DNA from: a virus
DNA length: 37,945 nt
Direction: 5' to 3' (one strand)
IMG/VR virus record: IMGVR_UViG_3300030380_006369
Span: 1-37,945 of that record
Below, in pieces: positions 7,709 to 15,899 of this stretch. The position numbers and the translations under genes are program-made. The number at the start of each line of letters is the position of its first letter. The first letter of the stretch is position 1. The notes beneath the pieces were generated by a model. It was not told the origin of the DNA, did no database searches, and saw only the letters and a list, made by a program, of their open reading frames with translations.

Positions 7709-8523
7709 TGGAAAAAATTTTTTTTCAATCCTCTTTACCTAGAGCAGGTAGTACATTATTACAAAATATTTTAGGACAAAATCCTGATTTTTATGTTACA
7801 CCAACTTCTGGTGTATTAGAGTTACTATTTGCTGCTAGAACTAATTACACAAATGATAAAGCCTTCCAAGCTCAAGACTCAGAATTAATGAAAAAAGGAT
7901 GGCTTAATTTTTGCCGCCAAGGAGTAGAAGGATTTTTTAATGGTATTACAGATAAAAAATATATAGTTGATAAATCTAGGGGATGGGGAATACATTATGA
8001 TTTTTTAAATTCTTTTTATCCTAATCCTAAAATAGTTTGTATGGTTAGAGATTTAAGGTCTATCTATGCTTCTATGGAAAAAAACTTTAGAAAAAACCCA
8101 GATAAAGATAGTGGTATAGTCAATTGGGGTAAAATGGAAGGAACTACTACATTTAAAAGAGTAGATATATGGGCTCAAAATCCCCCAATCGGTATTGCTG
8201 TAGAAAGATTACAACAAATGATAAATGAAGGTATAGATAAAAATATTTTATTTATACGATTTGAAGATTTAACTTCTAATCCCCAAATAGAATTAGATAA
8301 AGTATATGATTTTTTTGAAGTGGGGAAATACCAACATGATTTTCAAAATGTAGAACAGTTAACACAAGAAGATGATACAGTACATGGTATATTTGGTGAT
8401 CATACAATCCGTAAAGAAGTTAAACCTGTTCCTAAAACATATAATCAATATTTAGGTGAAGATTTATCCCAATCTATAGTTAATACATACCCTTGGTTTT
8501 ACGATTATTTTCAATATTTATAA
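7708..8523 (+). CDS. PAPS-dependent sulfotransferase family protein
   Basis: 271 residues, close to the usual size for small sulfotransferases. The 5'-phosphosulfate-binding loop is SSLPRAGSTLLQ (residues 8-19), the 3'-phosphate motif is VRDLRSIYAS (113-122), and a VDKSRGWG segment (about 87-94) matches the VDKSP region of the family. These enzymes move sulfate from PAPS to hydroxyls of sugars, lipids or tyrosines. It is cotranscribed with the GT9-like enzyme through a TAATG overlap, which suggests that both act on one glycan or glycoprotein. The substrate cannot be read from the sequence. Family call is strong; role is open. Confidence 0.85.
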   Translation: MEKIFFQSSLPRAGSTLLQNILGQNPDFYVTPTSGVLELLFAARTNYTNDKAFQAQDSELMKKGWLNFCRQGVEGFFNGITDKKYIVDKSRGWGIHYDFLNSFYPNPKIVCMVRDLRSIYASMEKNFRKNPDKDSGIVNWGKMEGTTTFKRVDIWAQNPPIGIAVERLQQMINEGIDKNILFIRFEDLTSNPQIELDKVYDFFEVGKYQHDFQNVEQLTQEDDTVHGIFGDHTIRKEVKPVPKTYNQYLGEDLSQSIVNTYPWFYDYFQYL

Positions 8524-8542
8524 TTAACTTTAAAATAAAAAT

Positions 8543-9025
8543 ATGAGTTGGACCTATAAAACCCACACAATAGGCGATATTACTCAATTCCCAGAAAATA
8601 CATTTGGTTTTGTTTATATAGTTACACATAAACCTACTGGAAAATCTTACATAGGAAAAAAGGTCTTATTTCATAATAAAAAAAAGCGACTTGGTAAAAA
8701 AGAGTTAGAAGCATTAACTGGGATTGTTGGACGTCGTCCTACCTATAAATTAGAAGTTAAAGAATCGGATTGGATGAATTATTATGGTTCCCAAAAAGAT
8801 ATTAAACAACTACTTTTAGAAGGAAAAAAAGATGAATTTGAACGTACAATTTTAAAAATGTGTCCAGATAAAAAATCAATGACATATTTTGAAATCAAAT
8901 ATCAGATGATATACCAAGTATTAGAAAAACCAGATGAATTTTTTAATGATAATATTTTAGGTAAATTTTTTACTAAAGATTTAAAAGACATTGAATTTGA
9001 AGATTTCGTGTCTAATGAAATATAA
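8543..9025 (+). CDS. GIY-YIG nuclease-like protein
   Basis: 160 residues. The variant GIY motif is GFVYIV (residues 22-27) and the YIG motif is KSYIGKK (34-40), followed by a basic stretch and WMNYYGSQKDI (about 77-87), typical of GIY-YIG domains with a Trp-x-x-Tyr-Gly-Ser element. Such proteins are common in T4-like phages as homing endonucleases (Seg type) or as resident nucleases. No DNA-binding tail such as a NUMOD repeat is evident. It sits between the sulfotransferase and the halogenase-like gene, so it may be a free-standing mobile endonuclease that inserted there. No Shine-Dalgarno is seen. Confidence 0.75.
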   Translation: MSWTYKTHTIGDITQFPENTFGFVYIVTHKPTGKSYIGKKVLFHNKKKRLGKKELEALTGIVGRRPTYKLEVKESDWMNYYGSQKDIKQLLLEGKKDEFERTILKMCPDKKSMTYFEIKYQMIYQVLEKPDEFFNDNILGKFFTKDLKDIEFEDFVSNEI

Positions 9026-9043
9026 TTTCATACATTACATATA

Positions 9044-10153
9044 ATGGGAAATAAGTTATCAATAATAGGCCGTGGAACGGTTGGGTGTTTAACTGCTTTA
9101 AAATTTAGTAATAAAGGCTTTGATATCGATTGGTATCAAGACCCCCACATACAACCCCTATCAGTTGGGGAAGGTGCGGATTTATCATTACCTTATTTTC
9201 TAACTAATGAATTAAAATTTAGTTATGAAGATTTAATTGATATTGGGGGATATTATAAACATGGTATTGAAAAAATAAATTGGACTAAAAAACCATTTAC
9301 ACATTGGTTTGAATTAGGAAGAACTTCTATCCATATTAATTCAGTTAATTTACAAAATTTTATAATAAATAAAATATCTTCTAAAGTAAATATTATTGAA
9401 AAAAACATTCAAAGTAACAAATTAAAATCTTATGTAATTGATTGCTCTGGTGCACCACCACCAACAGAAGAAAGATATGAAACCCCAATCCCAGTTAATA
9501 ATGCTTATGTAACTCAATGTCCTTGGAAGCAACCTAAATTTAATAAAACATTATGTATAGCACAAAAATATGGATGGGTATTTTTAATTCCGTTACAAAA
9601 TAGATGTTCAGTAGGTTACTTATATAATAGTGATTATTCTGATTTAGACTTAATAAAATCATCAGTAAAATCTATTTTTAAAAAATATAATCTAAAACCC
9701 CAAGAAAGTAAAAATTTATCTTTTAATAATTTTTATAGAAAAACAAATTTTAAAAATAACATATGTTATAATGGTAATTCTTCATTTTTCTTAGAACCTA
9801 TAGAAGCAACATCACTAAATACTTCAATAACAGTAATAAAACAAATTGATAAACTTTTTAGCGGTGATATGGATTTAAATGAAACTAATGATAAATACAA
9901 AAAGTTTTTGGAAGAAACAATTGATATTATTATGTTACATTATTTAGTAGACCCACCTTATAAAACGGAATTTTGGGAAATGGCACATACTAAAGCAAAA
10001 GATTGGCTTACTAATCGTGTTAAAAATTATCCAAGGATAAGAATAATAAATCAAGAAGGTGTATATGATTATTCTACATGGTATGAAGATAGCTTTAAAC
10101 AAAACCTAACGGGTTTAAATTTATATGGTAAACTAAAAGAACTAGGATGGTAA
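9044..10153 (+). CDS. Tryptophan halogenase-like FAD protein (viral halogenase type)
   Basis: 369 residues. The FAD-binding loop is IGRGTVG (8-14). SVGEGADLSLP (about 40-50) matches the VGEAT...P segment of flavin-dependent halogenases, and K72 in YYKHGIEKINW aligns with the catalytic lysine region (Lys79 of PrnA). GWVFLIP (177-183) corresponds to the GWxWxIP signature with the second Trp replaced by Phe. FFLEPIEATSLN (248-259) matches the C-terminal FAD/active-site motif. Shorter than PrnA-type enzymes (about 530 residues). A cyanophage halogenase (VirX1) with broad, iodide-preferring activity has been described, so halogenase genes in marine T4-like phages have precedent. Substrate unknown. 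The end overlaps the primase start by 7 bases. Confidence 0.8.
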   Translation: MGNKLSIIGRGTVGCLTALKFSNKGFDIDWYQDPHIQPLSVGEGADLSLPYFLTNELKFSYEDLIDIGGYYKHGIEKINWTKKPFTHWFELGRTSIHINSVNLQNFIINKISSKVNIIEKNIQSNKLKSYVIDCSGAPPPTEERYETPIPVNNAYVTQCPWKQPKFNKTLCIAQKYGWVFLIPLQNRCSVGYLYNSDYSDLDLIKSSVKSIFKKYNLKPQESKNLSFNNFYRKTNFKNNICYNGNSSFFLEPIEATSLNTSITVIKQIDKLFSGDMDLNETNDKYKKFLEETIDIIMLHYLVDPPYKTEFWEMAHTKAKDWLTNRVKNYPRIRIINQEGVYDYSTWYEDSFKQNLTGLNLYGKLKELGW

Positions 10154-11076
10154 ATCAACTGTTAGTTACATTAGTAAATTCTGTATTAGGATCAGGAAAA
10201 GCAACTGCCAGAAATAATTATGCCTATCATTGTCCTTTTTGTAATCACCATAAACCTAAATTAGAGGTTAATTTAACAGAAAATAAAGAAGGTAAAAACC
10301 CTTGGCATTGTTGGGCATGTGATGTTAGAGGAACTAATATATATGGTTTATTCAAACAACTTAAAGTAGAAGCGGGGAAATTTACTGAACTTAAATCCTT
10401 AGTTAAAACTTCAAAATCAATAAAAGAAACACAAATTATTAGTAGTGTATCACTACCAAATGAATATATTAGTTTATATGACGGTGATAATAGCGATATT
10501 ATGGCTAGGCACGCGCTAGCATACCTAAAAAATAGACACGTAAGTAAATACGATATACTTAAATATAATATAGGTTATTGTAAAGAAGGTTTATACAAAA
10601 ATATGATTATATTACCAACTTATGATAAAGATGGAAATCTAAATTATTATACCGCCCGTTCATTTGAAAAAGAGCCCTATGTTAAGTATAGAAACCCACC
10701 AGCTAGTAGAGATATAATCCCAAATGAACATTTAATAAATTGGAATGTACCTGTTATTTTATGTGAAGGGTTATTTGATGCAATGGCTATAAAAAGAAAT
10801 GCTATTCCTTTATTAGGAAAAAATATTCAAAGTAGCTTAATGAAAAAAATAGTTACCTCTGTAGTAAATAAAATTTATATTGCATTAGATAGGGATGCAA
10901 TTAAACAAGCTTTAAAATTCTGTGAAAGATTAATGGCAGAAGGAAAAGAAGTCTACCTTGTAGATTTACAAGATAAGGATCCGAGTGAAATGGGTTTTAA
11001 AAATTTCACAAAACTGATACAAAAAACAGTTCCACTTACCTATTATAATTTAATGGAACATAAATTATCTTTATGA
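10147..11076 (+). CDS. gp61: DNA primase, T4 gp61-like
   Basis: 309 residues. The N-terminal zinc-binding domain has C29-x2-C32 and C55-x2-C58 (CPFC and CWAC). The TOPRIM domain shows the catalytic EG (VILCEGLFDAMA, E207-G208) and the DxD motif in IALDRD (D248, D250). This is the zinc-finger plus TOPRIM arrangement of phage primases that make RNA primers for lagging-strand synthesis with a gp41-type helicase, which is not in this window. It overlaps the halogenase-like gene by 7 bases and the following nuclease by 4 (ATGA), so it is translated within the same unit. Confidence 0.9.
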   Translation: MVNQLLVTLVNSVLGSGKATARNNYAYHCPFCNHHKPKLEVNLTENKEGKNPWHCWACDVRGTNIYGLFKQLKVEAGKFTELKSLVKTSKSIKETQIISSVSLPNEYISLYDGDNSDIMARHALAYLKNRHVSKYDILKYNIGYCKEGLYKNMIILPTYDKDGNLNYYTARSFEKEPYVKYRNPPASRDIIPNEHLINWNVPVILCEGLFDAMAIKRNAIPLLGKNIQSSLMKKIVTSVVNKIYIALDRDAIKQALKFCERLMAEGKEVYLVDLQDKDPSEMGFKNFTKLIQKTVPLTYYNLMEHKLSL

Positions 11077-11840
11077 TTAAAAAATCATACAATAGAATAC
11101 TAGAGATCTCAGAAGATCATAGACAGATTACTCTACCTGATTCAAGGTATTACAGACGTAATGGTGAATATTATCCATCTATTACTTATGTTTTAAATTC
11201 TTACCCAAAAGGTAAGCATTTTCAAGACTGGCTTAAAAAAGTAGGCCATAGTGCAGATTGGATTGTAAAAAAAGCAGCCGAAGAAGGTACTGCTGTACAT
11301 GAAATGATTGAAAAGTACTTTGAAGGTAAAGAGTTAACATATCTGAATAAAGAAGGTTACCCAAAAATGGATCCTAAAATATGGCAAATGTTTTTACGTT
11401 TTGTTGATTTTTGGGAAACTTATAAGCCTACGCTAATTGAAACTGAAGTACATTTATTTAGTGAAGAACTTAAAGTAGCTGGTACCTGTGATTTAATTTG
11501 TGAAATTGATGATGAATTATGGGTTATTGATTTTAAAACATCAAATCATTTACAAACAACATATGATTTACAGGGAGCTGCCTATGCTCAATGTTATAAA
11601 GAATGTTTTGGTAAAACAGCTGATCGTATAGGTGTATTATGGTTGAAATCAAAGTCTAGAGGTCAGGATAAGTCTGGTAAAAGACTAAAAGGTAAAAATT
11701 GGGAAATGTATGAATCTCCAAGATCACAAGAAGAAAATATAGACATTTATAAATCAGTAAAACGTTTATTTGATCTTGAAAATCCTAAACATAAACCAGC
11801 AACAACTTCATTTAAAACGACTGTAAAGAGAACCGTGTAA
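11073..11840 (+). CDS. PD-(D/E)XK nuclease, RecB/exonuclease-like
   Basis: 255 residues. The core is readable: GTAVHEMIE (72-80) with His76, AGTCDLI (137-142) with Asp140, VIDFKTS (151-157) giving Asp153 and Lys155, and DLQGAAYAQCY (165-175) matching the Q-x-x-x-Y motif of RecB-like nucleases. This is a complete PD-(D/E)XK active site. Such single-domain RecB-like exonucleases act in recombination and end processing in phages. Its coupling to the primase through an ATGA overlap supports a replication/recombination role. Which strand polarity or partner it uses cannot be read. Confidence 0.85.
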   Translation: MIKKSYNRILEISEDHRQITLPDSRYYRRNGEYYPSITYVLNSYPKGKHFQDWLKKVGHSADWIVKKAAEEGTAVHEMIEKYFEGKELTYLNKEGYPKMDPKIWQMFLRFVDFWETYKPTLIETEVHLFSEELKVAGTCDLICEIDDELWVIDFKTSNHLQTTYDLQGAAYAQCYKECFGKTADRIGVLWLKSKSRGQDKSGKRLKGKNWEMYESPRSQEENIDIYKSVKRLFDLENPKHKPATTSFKTTVKRTV

Positions 11841-11863
11841 AAATTTGGCTACCTGGGATATCC

Positions 11864-11876
11864 TTCGTATATTTAC
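11864..11876 (+). promoter_or_regulatory. Early/middle-type promoter box TTCGTATATTTAC
   Basis: An exact copy of the 13-mer found again at 26549 and, with one change, at 25202. It lies in the gap after the RecB-like nuclease and ends 37 bases before the ATG at 11914. Recurrence ahead of accessory genes supports a promoter call. Confidence 0.5.
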
Positions 11877-11877
11877 C

Positions 11878-11899
11878 ATGTTGATAATTAAGTCAACAT
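11878..11899 (+). promoter_or_regulatory. Inverted repeat ATGTTGA...TCAACAT
   Basis: Perfect 7-base arms (11878-11884 and 11893-11899) around an 8-base AT-rich spacer, one base after the promoter box at 11864. Placement over the likely transcription start suggests an operator or a leader hairpin. No T-run follows, so a terminator is unlikely. Confidence 0.4.
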
Positions 11900-11913
11900 A
11901 TTAAATAAAGGTT

Positions 11914-12183
11914 ATGTCTGATTTAAGTAAAAAAATCAAAAATTTAAAAGGAGAAGGAGATAAGTTCTTATTTACCTATAATGATAAAGATTATGAATTT
12001 TATTGTCATTCATATTCAGAAGAATTTGGTCCTAATTTCTCAATTCATGAAGCTAATAGTTTCTTAGGTCGATCAATGAATGTTGAAAAAGTTACTAAAA
12101 AGTATATAACATTATATGATTATAATTTATTTTCAGTTAGATCAACATTTAAAATTCCAATTAATAAAATAGAGATTATTTAA
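11914..12183 (+). CDS. Small protein of unknown function
   Basis: 89 residues, MSDLSKKIKNLKGEG to KIPINKIEII. It is charged and rich in aromatic and beta-forming residues (FLFTYNDKDYEFYC), with no signal peptide or membrane span, and looks like a compact beta-rich cytosolic protein. I do not recognise a family. It leads the unit that starts at the TTCGTATATTTAC box and inverted repeat, and its stop overlaps the following hydrolase start (TAATG), so the two are probably translationally coupled. Confidence 0.7.
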   Translation: MSDLSKKIKNLKGEGDKFLFTYNDKDYEFYCHSYSEEFGPNFSIHEANSFLGRSMNVEKVTKKYITLYDYNLFSVRSTFKIPINKIEII

Positions 12184-12650
12184 TGAAAAAAATAGTATAT
12201 TTACACGGTTTAGAAAGTGAAGCAGGAGGTCCAAAAGTGTCTTTCCTTGCTGAAAAAGGTATGGTTTATGCTCCTGCTATGGATTATGAAACATTAGATT
12301 TAGATGAATTCATTTATACTTTAGGTATGCCTGATTTGATTATTGGTTCTAGTATGGGTGGTTATATTGCTGATATTATTGGTTCACATTTAGGAGTAGA
12401 TGTTTTATTATTTAATCCTGCTTTACATAGTAGAAGTATAGATTTTGATTTTGATAATGGTACTCCTTATGGTAATGAAGATTATAAACGTACTATTATT
12501 TTAGGTACAGAAGATGATGTTATTAATCCTGAAATTACTAAAAACATTAAACCAAAATGGGATAATAATGCAATATTTGATGAAGTAGAAGGTATGGGTC
12601 ATAGAACATCACTTGATGTGTTTGTTAATATGTATAATAAACATGTTTAA
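12183..12650 (+). CDS. Alpha/beta hydrolase, YqiA-like esterase
   Basis: 155 residues, near the compact size of the YqiA/UPF0227 esterase group. The opening strand ends in YLHGLES (6-12), the nucleophile elbow is GSSMGG (55-60) with Ser57, the acid is in GTEDDVI (Asp111 or Asp112), and His140 lies in GMGHRT. A full Ser-Asp-His triad is therefore present. The family cleaves short acyl esters; the natural substrate here is unknown. It overlaps the preceding small gene by one base and is followed after two bases by the next gene. Confidence 0.8.
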   Translation: MKKIVYLHGLESEAGGPKVSFLAEKGMVYAPAMDYETLDLDEFIYTLGMPDLIIGSSMGGYIADIIGSHLGVDVLLFNPALHSRSIDFDFDNGTPYGNEDYKRTIILGTEDDVINPEITKNIKPKWDNNAIFDEVEGMGHRTSLDVFVNMYNKHV

Positions 12651-12652
12651 TA

Positions 12653-13186
12653 ATGATCAAATTAGTAGATATTCTTAATGAAATAGTTCCACCTAAGAAT
12701 ACTTGGTTTCCTTTATCAAAAGTGGAAGTAAAAGATGTTGAAAAAGAAATTTTAGATTTAATTAATAATGCTTATAGTTCAATTGGGGGCCATCCTAATT
12801 ATAAATCAGTTAATGATTTAGCAGGCTCGGAGTATGAAATTATTGATTTAGATGATGATCCTGAATTAGATGCTGTAACAGTAACAAAACAAAGAGCGGG
12901 TGGTACTAAACATGTGGGCATAGGACATGATGGAACTAGCCCAGGTAAAAGAGGAGCAATAGGTCGTACTATAGATAAATTAAATGAACCCTCAAATTAT
13001 ATTGAAGCATCAGGTGCTATAGAAAATATTTTACGTAAAGCCAATGTAACACAAGTTACGGATGAAGAAACAATTCGTAAAGCACTTAAAGGTAAAGAAA
13101 TAAAAATGTATGATGATGGTTCATATGATCGAGTTTTAGGAGGAAAAAAATATAGAAAAACAATGTGGGGAAAACCAACAGTATGA
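12653..13186 (+). CDS. Possible GNAT-fold phage protein with capsid-tag-like N-terminus
   Basis: 177 residues. The protein begins MIKLVDILNE, a short helix ending in Leu-x-Glu that resembles T4 capsid-targeting sequences. The body (EILDLINNAYSSIGGHPNY, then DLDDDPELDAVTVTK, then GIGHDGT) recalls acetyltransferase-fold proteins found in other T4-like marine phages, where an acidic strand is followed by a Gly-rich loop. I cannot see an unambiguous acetyl-CoA-binding loop, so the fold assignment is weak. The C-terminus is basic. The stop TGA overlaps the ATG at 13183 of the kinase gene. Confidence 0.5.
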   Translation: MIKLVDILNEIVPPKNTWFPLSKVEVKDVEKEILDLINNAYSSIGGHPNYKSVNDLAGSEYEIIDLDDDPELDAVTVTKQRAGGTKHVGIGHDGTSPGKRGAIGRTIDKLNEPSNYIEASGAIENILRKANVTQVTDEETIRKALKGKEIKMYDDGSYDRVLGGKKYRKTMWGKPTV

Positions 13187-13983
13187 TAAGTTTAATGCAA
13201 TTATTAAAAGAAGCACAAGGTAATCCAAAAGCAATTATCTTAGCAGGAGCACCTGGAGCAGGTAAAGGATATATTTTACGTGGTTTAGACTTAGGAGGTC
13301 TAAAAGTAATGAATGTAGATGATATATTTGTTGAAAAATTAAAACAAGCTAATGTTACTTTAGATTTAAAAAATGCAACACCCGAAGAACGAAGTGAACA
13401 AGCTAAACAAATGGCAGCTTCAAATAAAGAATTTAAAGGTAAACTGCAAGATATAATAGATGGTAAACAATCATTTATCCTAGATGGTACCGCAGCTTCA
13501 ATTAAAACTACCACTAAACTACAATCTGAATTAAAGGCAGCAGGATATGATGTATTTATGCTTTATGTTTATACTGATTTAGAACGTTCATTAATGCAAA
13601 ACCAAGATAGATTTGAAAAATCAGGTGGTAAAGATAGAAGTTTAGCACCTGCTATTGTAATGAGAACATGGGCATCTGTAACAGATAACTTTGGGGCATA
13701 TCAAGCAATGTTTAAACCTAATTTTGTTTCAGTTGCTAATACTTTAGAAGATGAAAAATTAACAGACGTAGAAGATATAATAAAAAAATATTTAGATCCT
13801 TTTAAACCTACAGGAACTAAACCAAAGGATGCAAAGGCACAAGCAAGATCAGATAAATCCAAAGCCGCATTAAATGCTAAATTAAAAGATTTATTATCTG
13901 ATTCTGAAGCTGAAATAATAATAAAAAACTCAGTATCAAAAGAAGAGGCACAATCTAAAATTAAACAATTTTTAAGTTCATGA
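13183..13983 (+). CDS. P-loop kinase (zeta-toxin/AAA_33-like) with capsid-tag-like N-terminus
   Basis: 266 residues from ATG 13183; a longer reading from 13165 exists, but 13183 gives an ATGA overlap with the upstream stop and an N-terminus MISLMQLLKEA that looks like a capsid-targeting tag. The Walker A loop is GAPGAGKG (22-29), followed by NVDDIF (44-49, a substrate-site acid pair) and a Walker B-like SFILDGT (97-103). Late Arg-rich segments (RFEKSGGKDR, MRTW) could supply lid residues. The family phosphorylates small molecules or nucleotide sugars. The C-terminal 50 residues are Lys/Ala-rich. It ends 4 bases into the fusion gene that follows. Confidence 0.75.
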   Translation: MISLMQLLKEAQGNPKAIILAGAPGAGKGYILRGLDLGGLKVMNVDDIFVEKLKQANVTLDLKNATPEERSEQAKQMAASNKEFKGKLQDIIDGKQSFILDGTAASIKTTTKLQSELKAAGYDVFMLYVYTDLERSLMQNQDRFEKSGGKDRSLAPAIVMRTWASVTDNFGAYQAMFKPNFVSVANTLEDEKLTDVEDIIKKYLDPFKPTGTKPKDAKAQARSDKSKAALNAKLKDLLSDSEAEIIIKNSVSKEEAQSKIKQFLSS

Positions 13984-15899
13984 GTTTAGTTAAAGAACTA
14001 ATTAAAGATTTACTACCTGAACAAAAATATAAAAAAACGGTAGCTGTATATGGAGGTGGTTTTAAACCACCCACCAAAGGTCACTTTGAAGTTGTAAAAC
14101 AAGCAATTAAGGAAAATCCTGATATTGATGAATTTATAATTAATATAGGGGGTAAAGCAAGAGATGGTGTTACTCCTGAAGAAGCAATTCAAATTTGGGA
14201 TATCTACAAACAATACCTCCCAGTTTCTGCTAATATTAATATTCAATATAGTAGCACTCCTCCCATTAAGGCAACTTATGATTATGCTAAAAATCATCCT
14301 GATGAAGAAGTATTATTTATTTTAGGTGCTAGAGAAGGAAATGATGATGATTTTAAAGATATATCTTCTAGAACTAAATCTTTAGATAAATACCCTAATT
14401 TAAATTTACGTACTATAGTAACCCAAGGCGGAGTATCAGGAACAGCAGCTAGGAATGCTGGTAAAATAAGTTCTGAAAAATTAAGACGCTTTTTACCTGA
14501 TGAATTAAGTAATGAAGAAGTAGAACAAGTATACCAAATGATTTCAGACAAATTAACTGAAGGTAGAAAAAAGAAGAAAGACCCTAAAAAAGGCACAGGT
14601 AAAAAACCAAAAAAATCTGGGCGTAGACTATACACAGATGAAGACCCAAAAGACACAGTTGGTATTAAATTTAGTACTAGACAAGATATAGTAGATACAT
14701 TAAGTAAAAAATCATTTAAAGCTAAATCACATGCTAGACAATCCCAAATTATTAATTTAATTCATCAAAGAGTAAGGGCAGCATTAGGTAGAACTAAAGA
14801 TCCAAAGAAAAAAGCTAAATTGCAATCTGGATTTAAATATATTAAAAAACGTAAGGAAGCATCTAAAGCTAAAACACAACGTTTAAAAAAACAAAAACTA
14901 AAAGAGCAAATAGATTCTAGTAAGTTTAATTACCAACCTTATATCATGTCGCTTACGCAACATATGATAGATAATGGCTTAAAATTAGAACCATTACCTA
15001 AAATTCAAATGATACATGATGATTATGAAAATGGAGAAGATTTATTTGGTAAAACAGCATATTATGCACCTGCAACCAACTTAGTAGTACTTTATACTTA
15101 CGGTAGGCACCCTAAAGATATTTTACGATCTTATGCCCATGAATTAATTCATGTACATCAGAATATGGAAGATAGATTAAGTAATATTAATACTACTAAT
15201 GTAAATGATGATGATTATTTAGAGCAATTAGAAAGGGAAGCATATGAAACTGGTAATATAATGTTTAGAAGTTGGACTGATTCACTTACTGGTAATAAAC
15301 TAGAAGAATCAGTAAAAAAATTAATCACTGAAAAAAAGAAAAAAGATCCATTTGGGTTAAATGCTTATGCTATGGAACTAGCTAAGGGTTTAGAAGAACA
15401 AACAAGTGAATATAAAGTATACCTTGATATGGATGGGGTACTAGCTGATTTTGACCAACGTTTTAAAGATATATCAGGTATGGAACCTAAGGAATTTGAA
15501 GCTAAATATGGTACTAAAGAATTTTGGAATCTTATAGATGAAGAAAATAAAATCAGTTTTTGGGTAGGTATCCCTGAAATGCCAGGGGCTAAAGCATTAG
15601 TTGATGCTGTTAAAAAATATAATTATGAATTATTAACTTCACCATCAGCTAAAAAACAATCTTATTTAGGTAAAATACTTTGGGTAAGAAATCATAGCAA
15701 CTTGTTTGGTGGAAAACCTCGTATTAATTTTAAGCGAGCTAAAGAAAAGCATGAAGTTAAACCTGAATTAACTAAAACTGATATTCTAATTGATGATAGA
15801 GAAGACACAATTGGGAGATGGAACGCAGCAGGTGGTACAGGTATAGTATATAAAAATGTAGGTCAAGTATTAAATGATCTTAAAAAATTAGGTTTATGA
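13980..15899 (+). CDS. Three-domain fusion: nucleotidyltransferase, HExxH peptidase-like, HAD nucleotidase
   Basis: 639 residues. Domain 1 (about 18-195): nucleotidyltransferase with YGGGFKPPTKGH (24-35, a T-x-GH form of the HxGH motif) and GVSGTAARN (151-159, the ISxTxxR-type motif). A Lys-rich stretch (about 196-310) follows. Domain 2 (about 311-450): zinc-peptidase-like HELIH (387-391) with Glu420 a candidate third ligand. Domain 3 (about 477-639): HAD 5'(3')-deoxyribonucleotidase-like, with DMDGVLADFD (483-492), LLTSPS (551-556) and ILIDDRED (602-609). Each linker holds a Leu/Ile-x-Glu triplet (192-194, 307-309, 449-451, 471-473), the kind of site T4 gp21 cleaves, so it may be a packaged polyprotein. 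Domain calls are firm for 1 and 3, moderate for 2. Confidence 0.8.
   Translation: MSLVKELIKDLLPEQKYKKTVAVYGGGFKPPTKGHFEVVKQAIKENPDIDEFIINIGGKARDGVTPEEAIQIWDIYKQYLPVSANINIQYSSTPPIKATYDYAKNHPDEEVLFILGAREGNDDDFKDISSRTKSLDKYPNLNLRTIVTQGGVSGTAARNAGKISSEKLRRFLPDELSNEEVEQVYQMISDKLTEGRKKKKDPKKGTGKKPKKSGRRLYTDEDPKDTVGIKFSTRQDIVDTLSKKSFKAKSHARQSQIINLIHQRVRAALGRTKDPKKKAKLQSGFKYIKKRKEASKAKTQRLKKQKLKEQIDSSKFNYQPYIMSLTQHMIDNGLKLEPLPKIQMIHDDYENGEDLFGKTAYYAPATNLVVLYTYGRHPKDILRSYAHELIHVHQNMEDRLSNINTTNVNDDDYLEQLEREAYETGNIMFRSWTDSLTGNKLEESVKKLITEKKKKDPFGLNAYAMELAKGLEEQTSEYKVYLDMDGVLADFDQRFKDISGMEPKEFEAKYGTKEFWNLIDEENKISFWVGIPEMPGAKALVDAVKKYNYELLTSPSAKKQSYLGKILWVRNHSNLFGGKPRINFKRAKEKHEVKPELTKTDILIDDREDTIGRWNAAGGTGIVYKNVGQVLNDLKKLGL

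Noticed and set aside
13165-13182. Upstream start for the P-loop kinase
   Set aside because: The longer start adds only MGKTNS and overlaps the previous gene by 22 bases. ATG 13183 gives an ATGA junction and a typical tag-like N-terminus.
13086-14656. Antisense frames at 13086-13514, 14013-14297 and 14294-14656
   Set aside because: They lie opposite the kinase and fusion genes, whose motifs are intact. No promoter or recognisable product on the minus strand.
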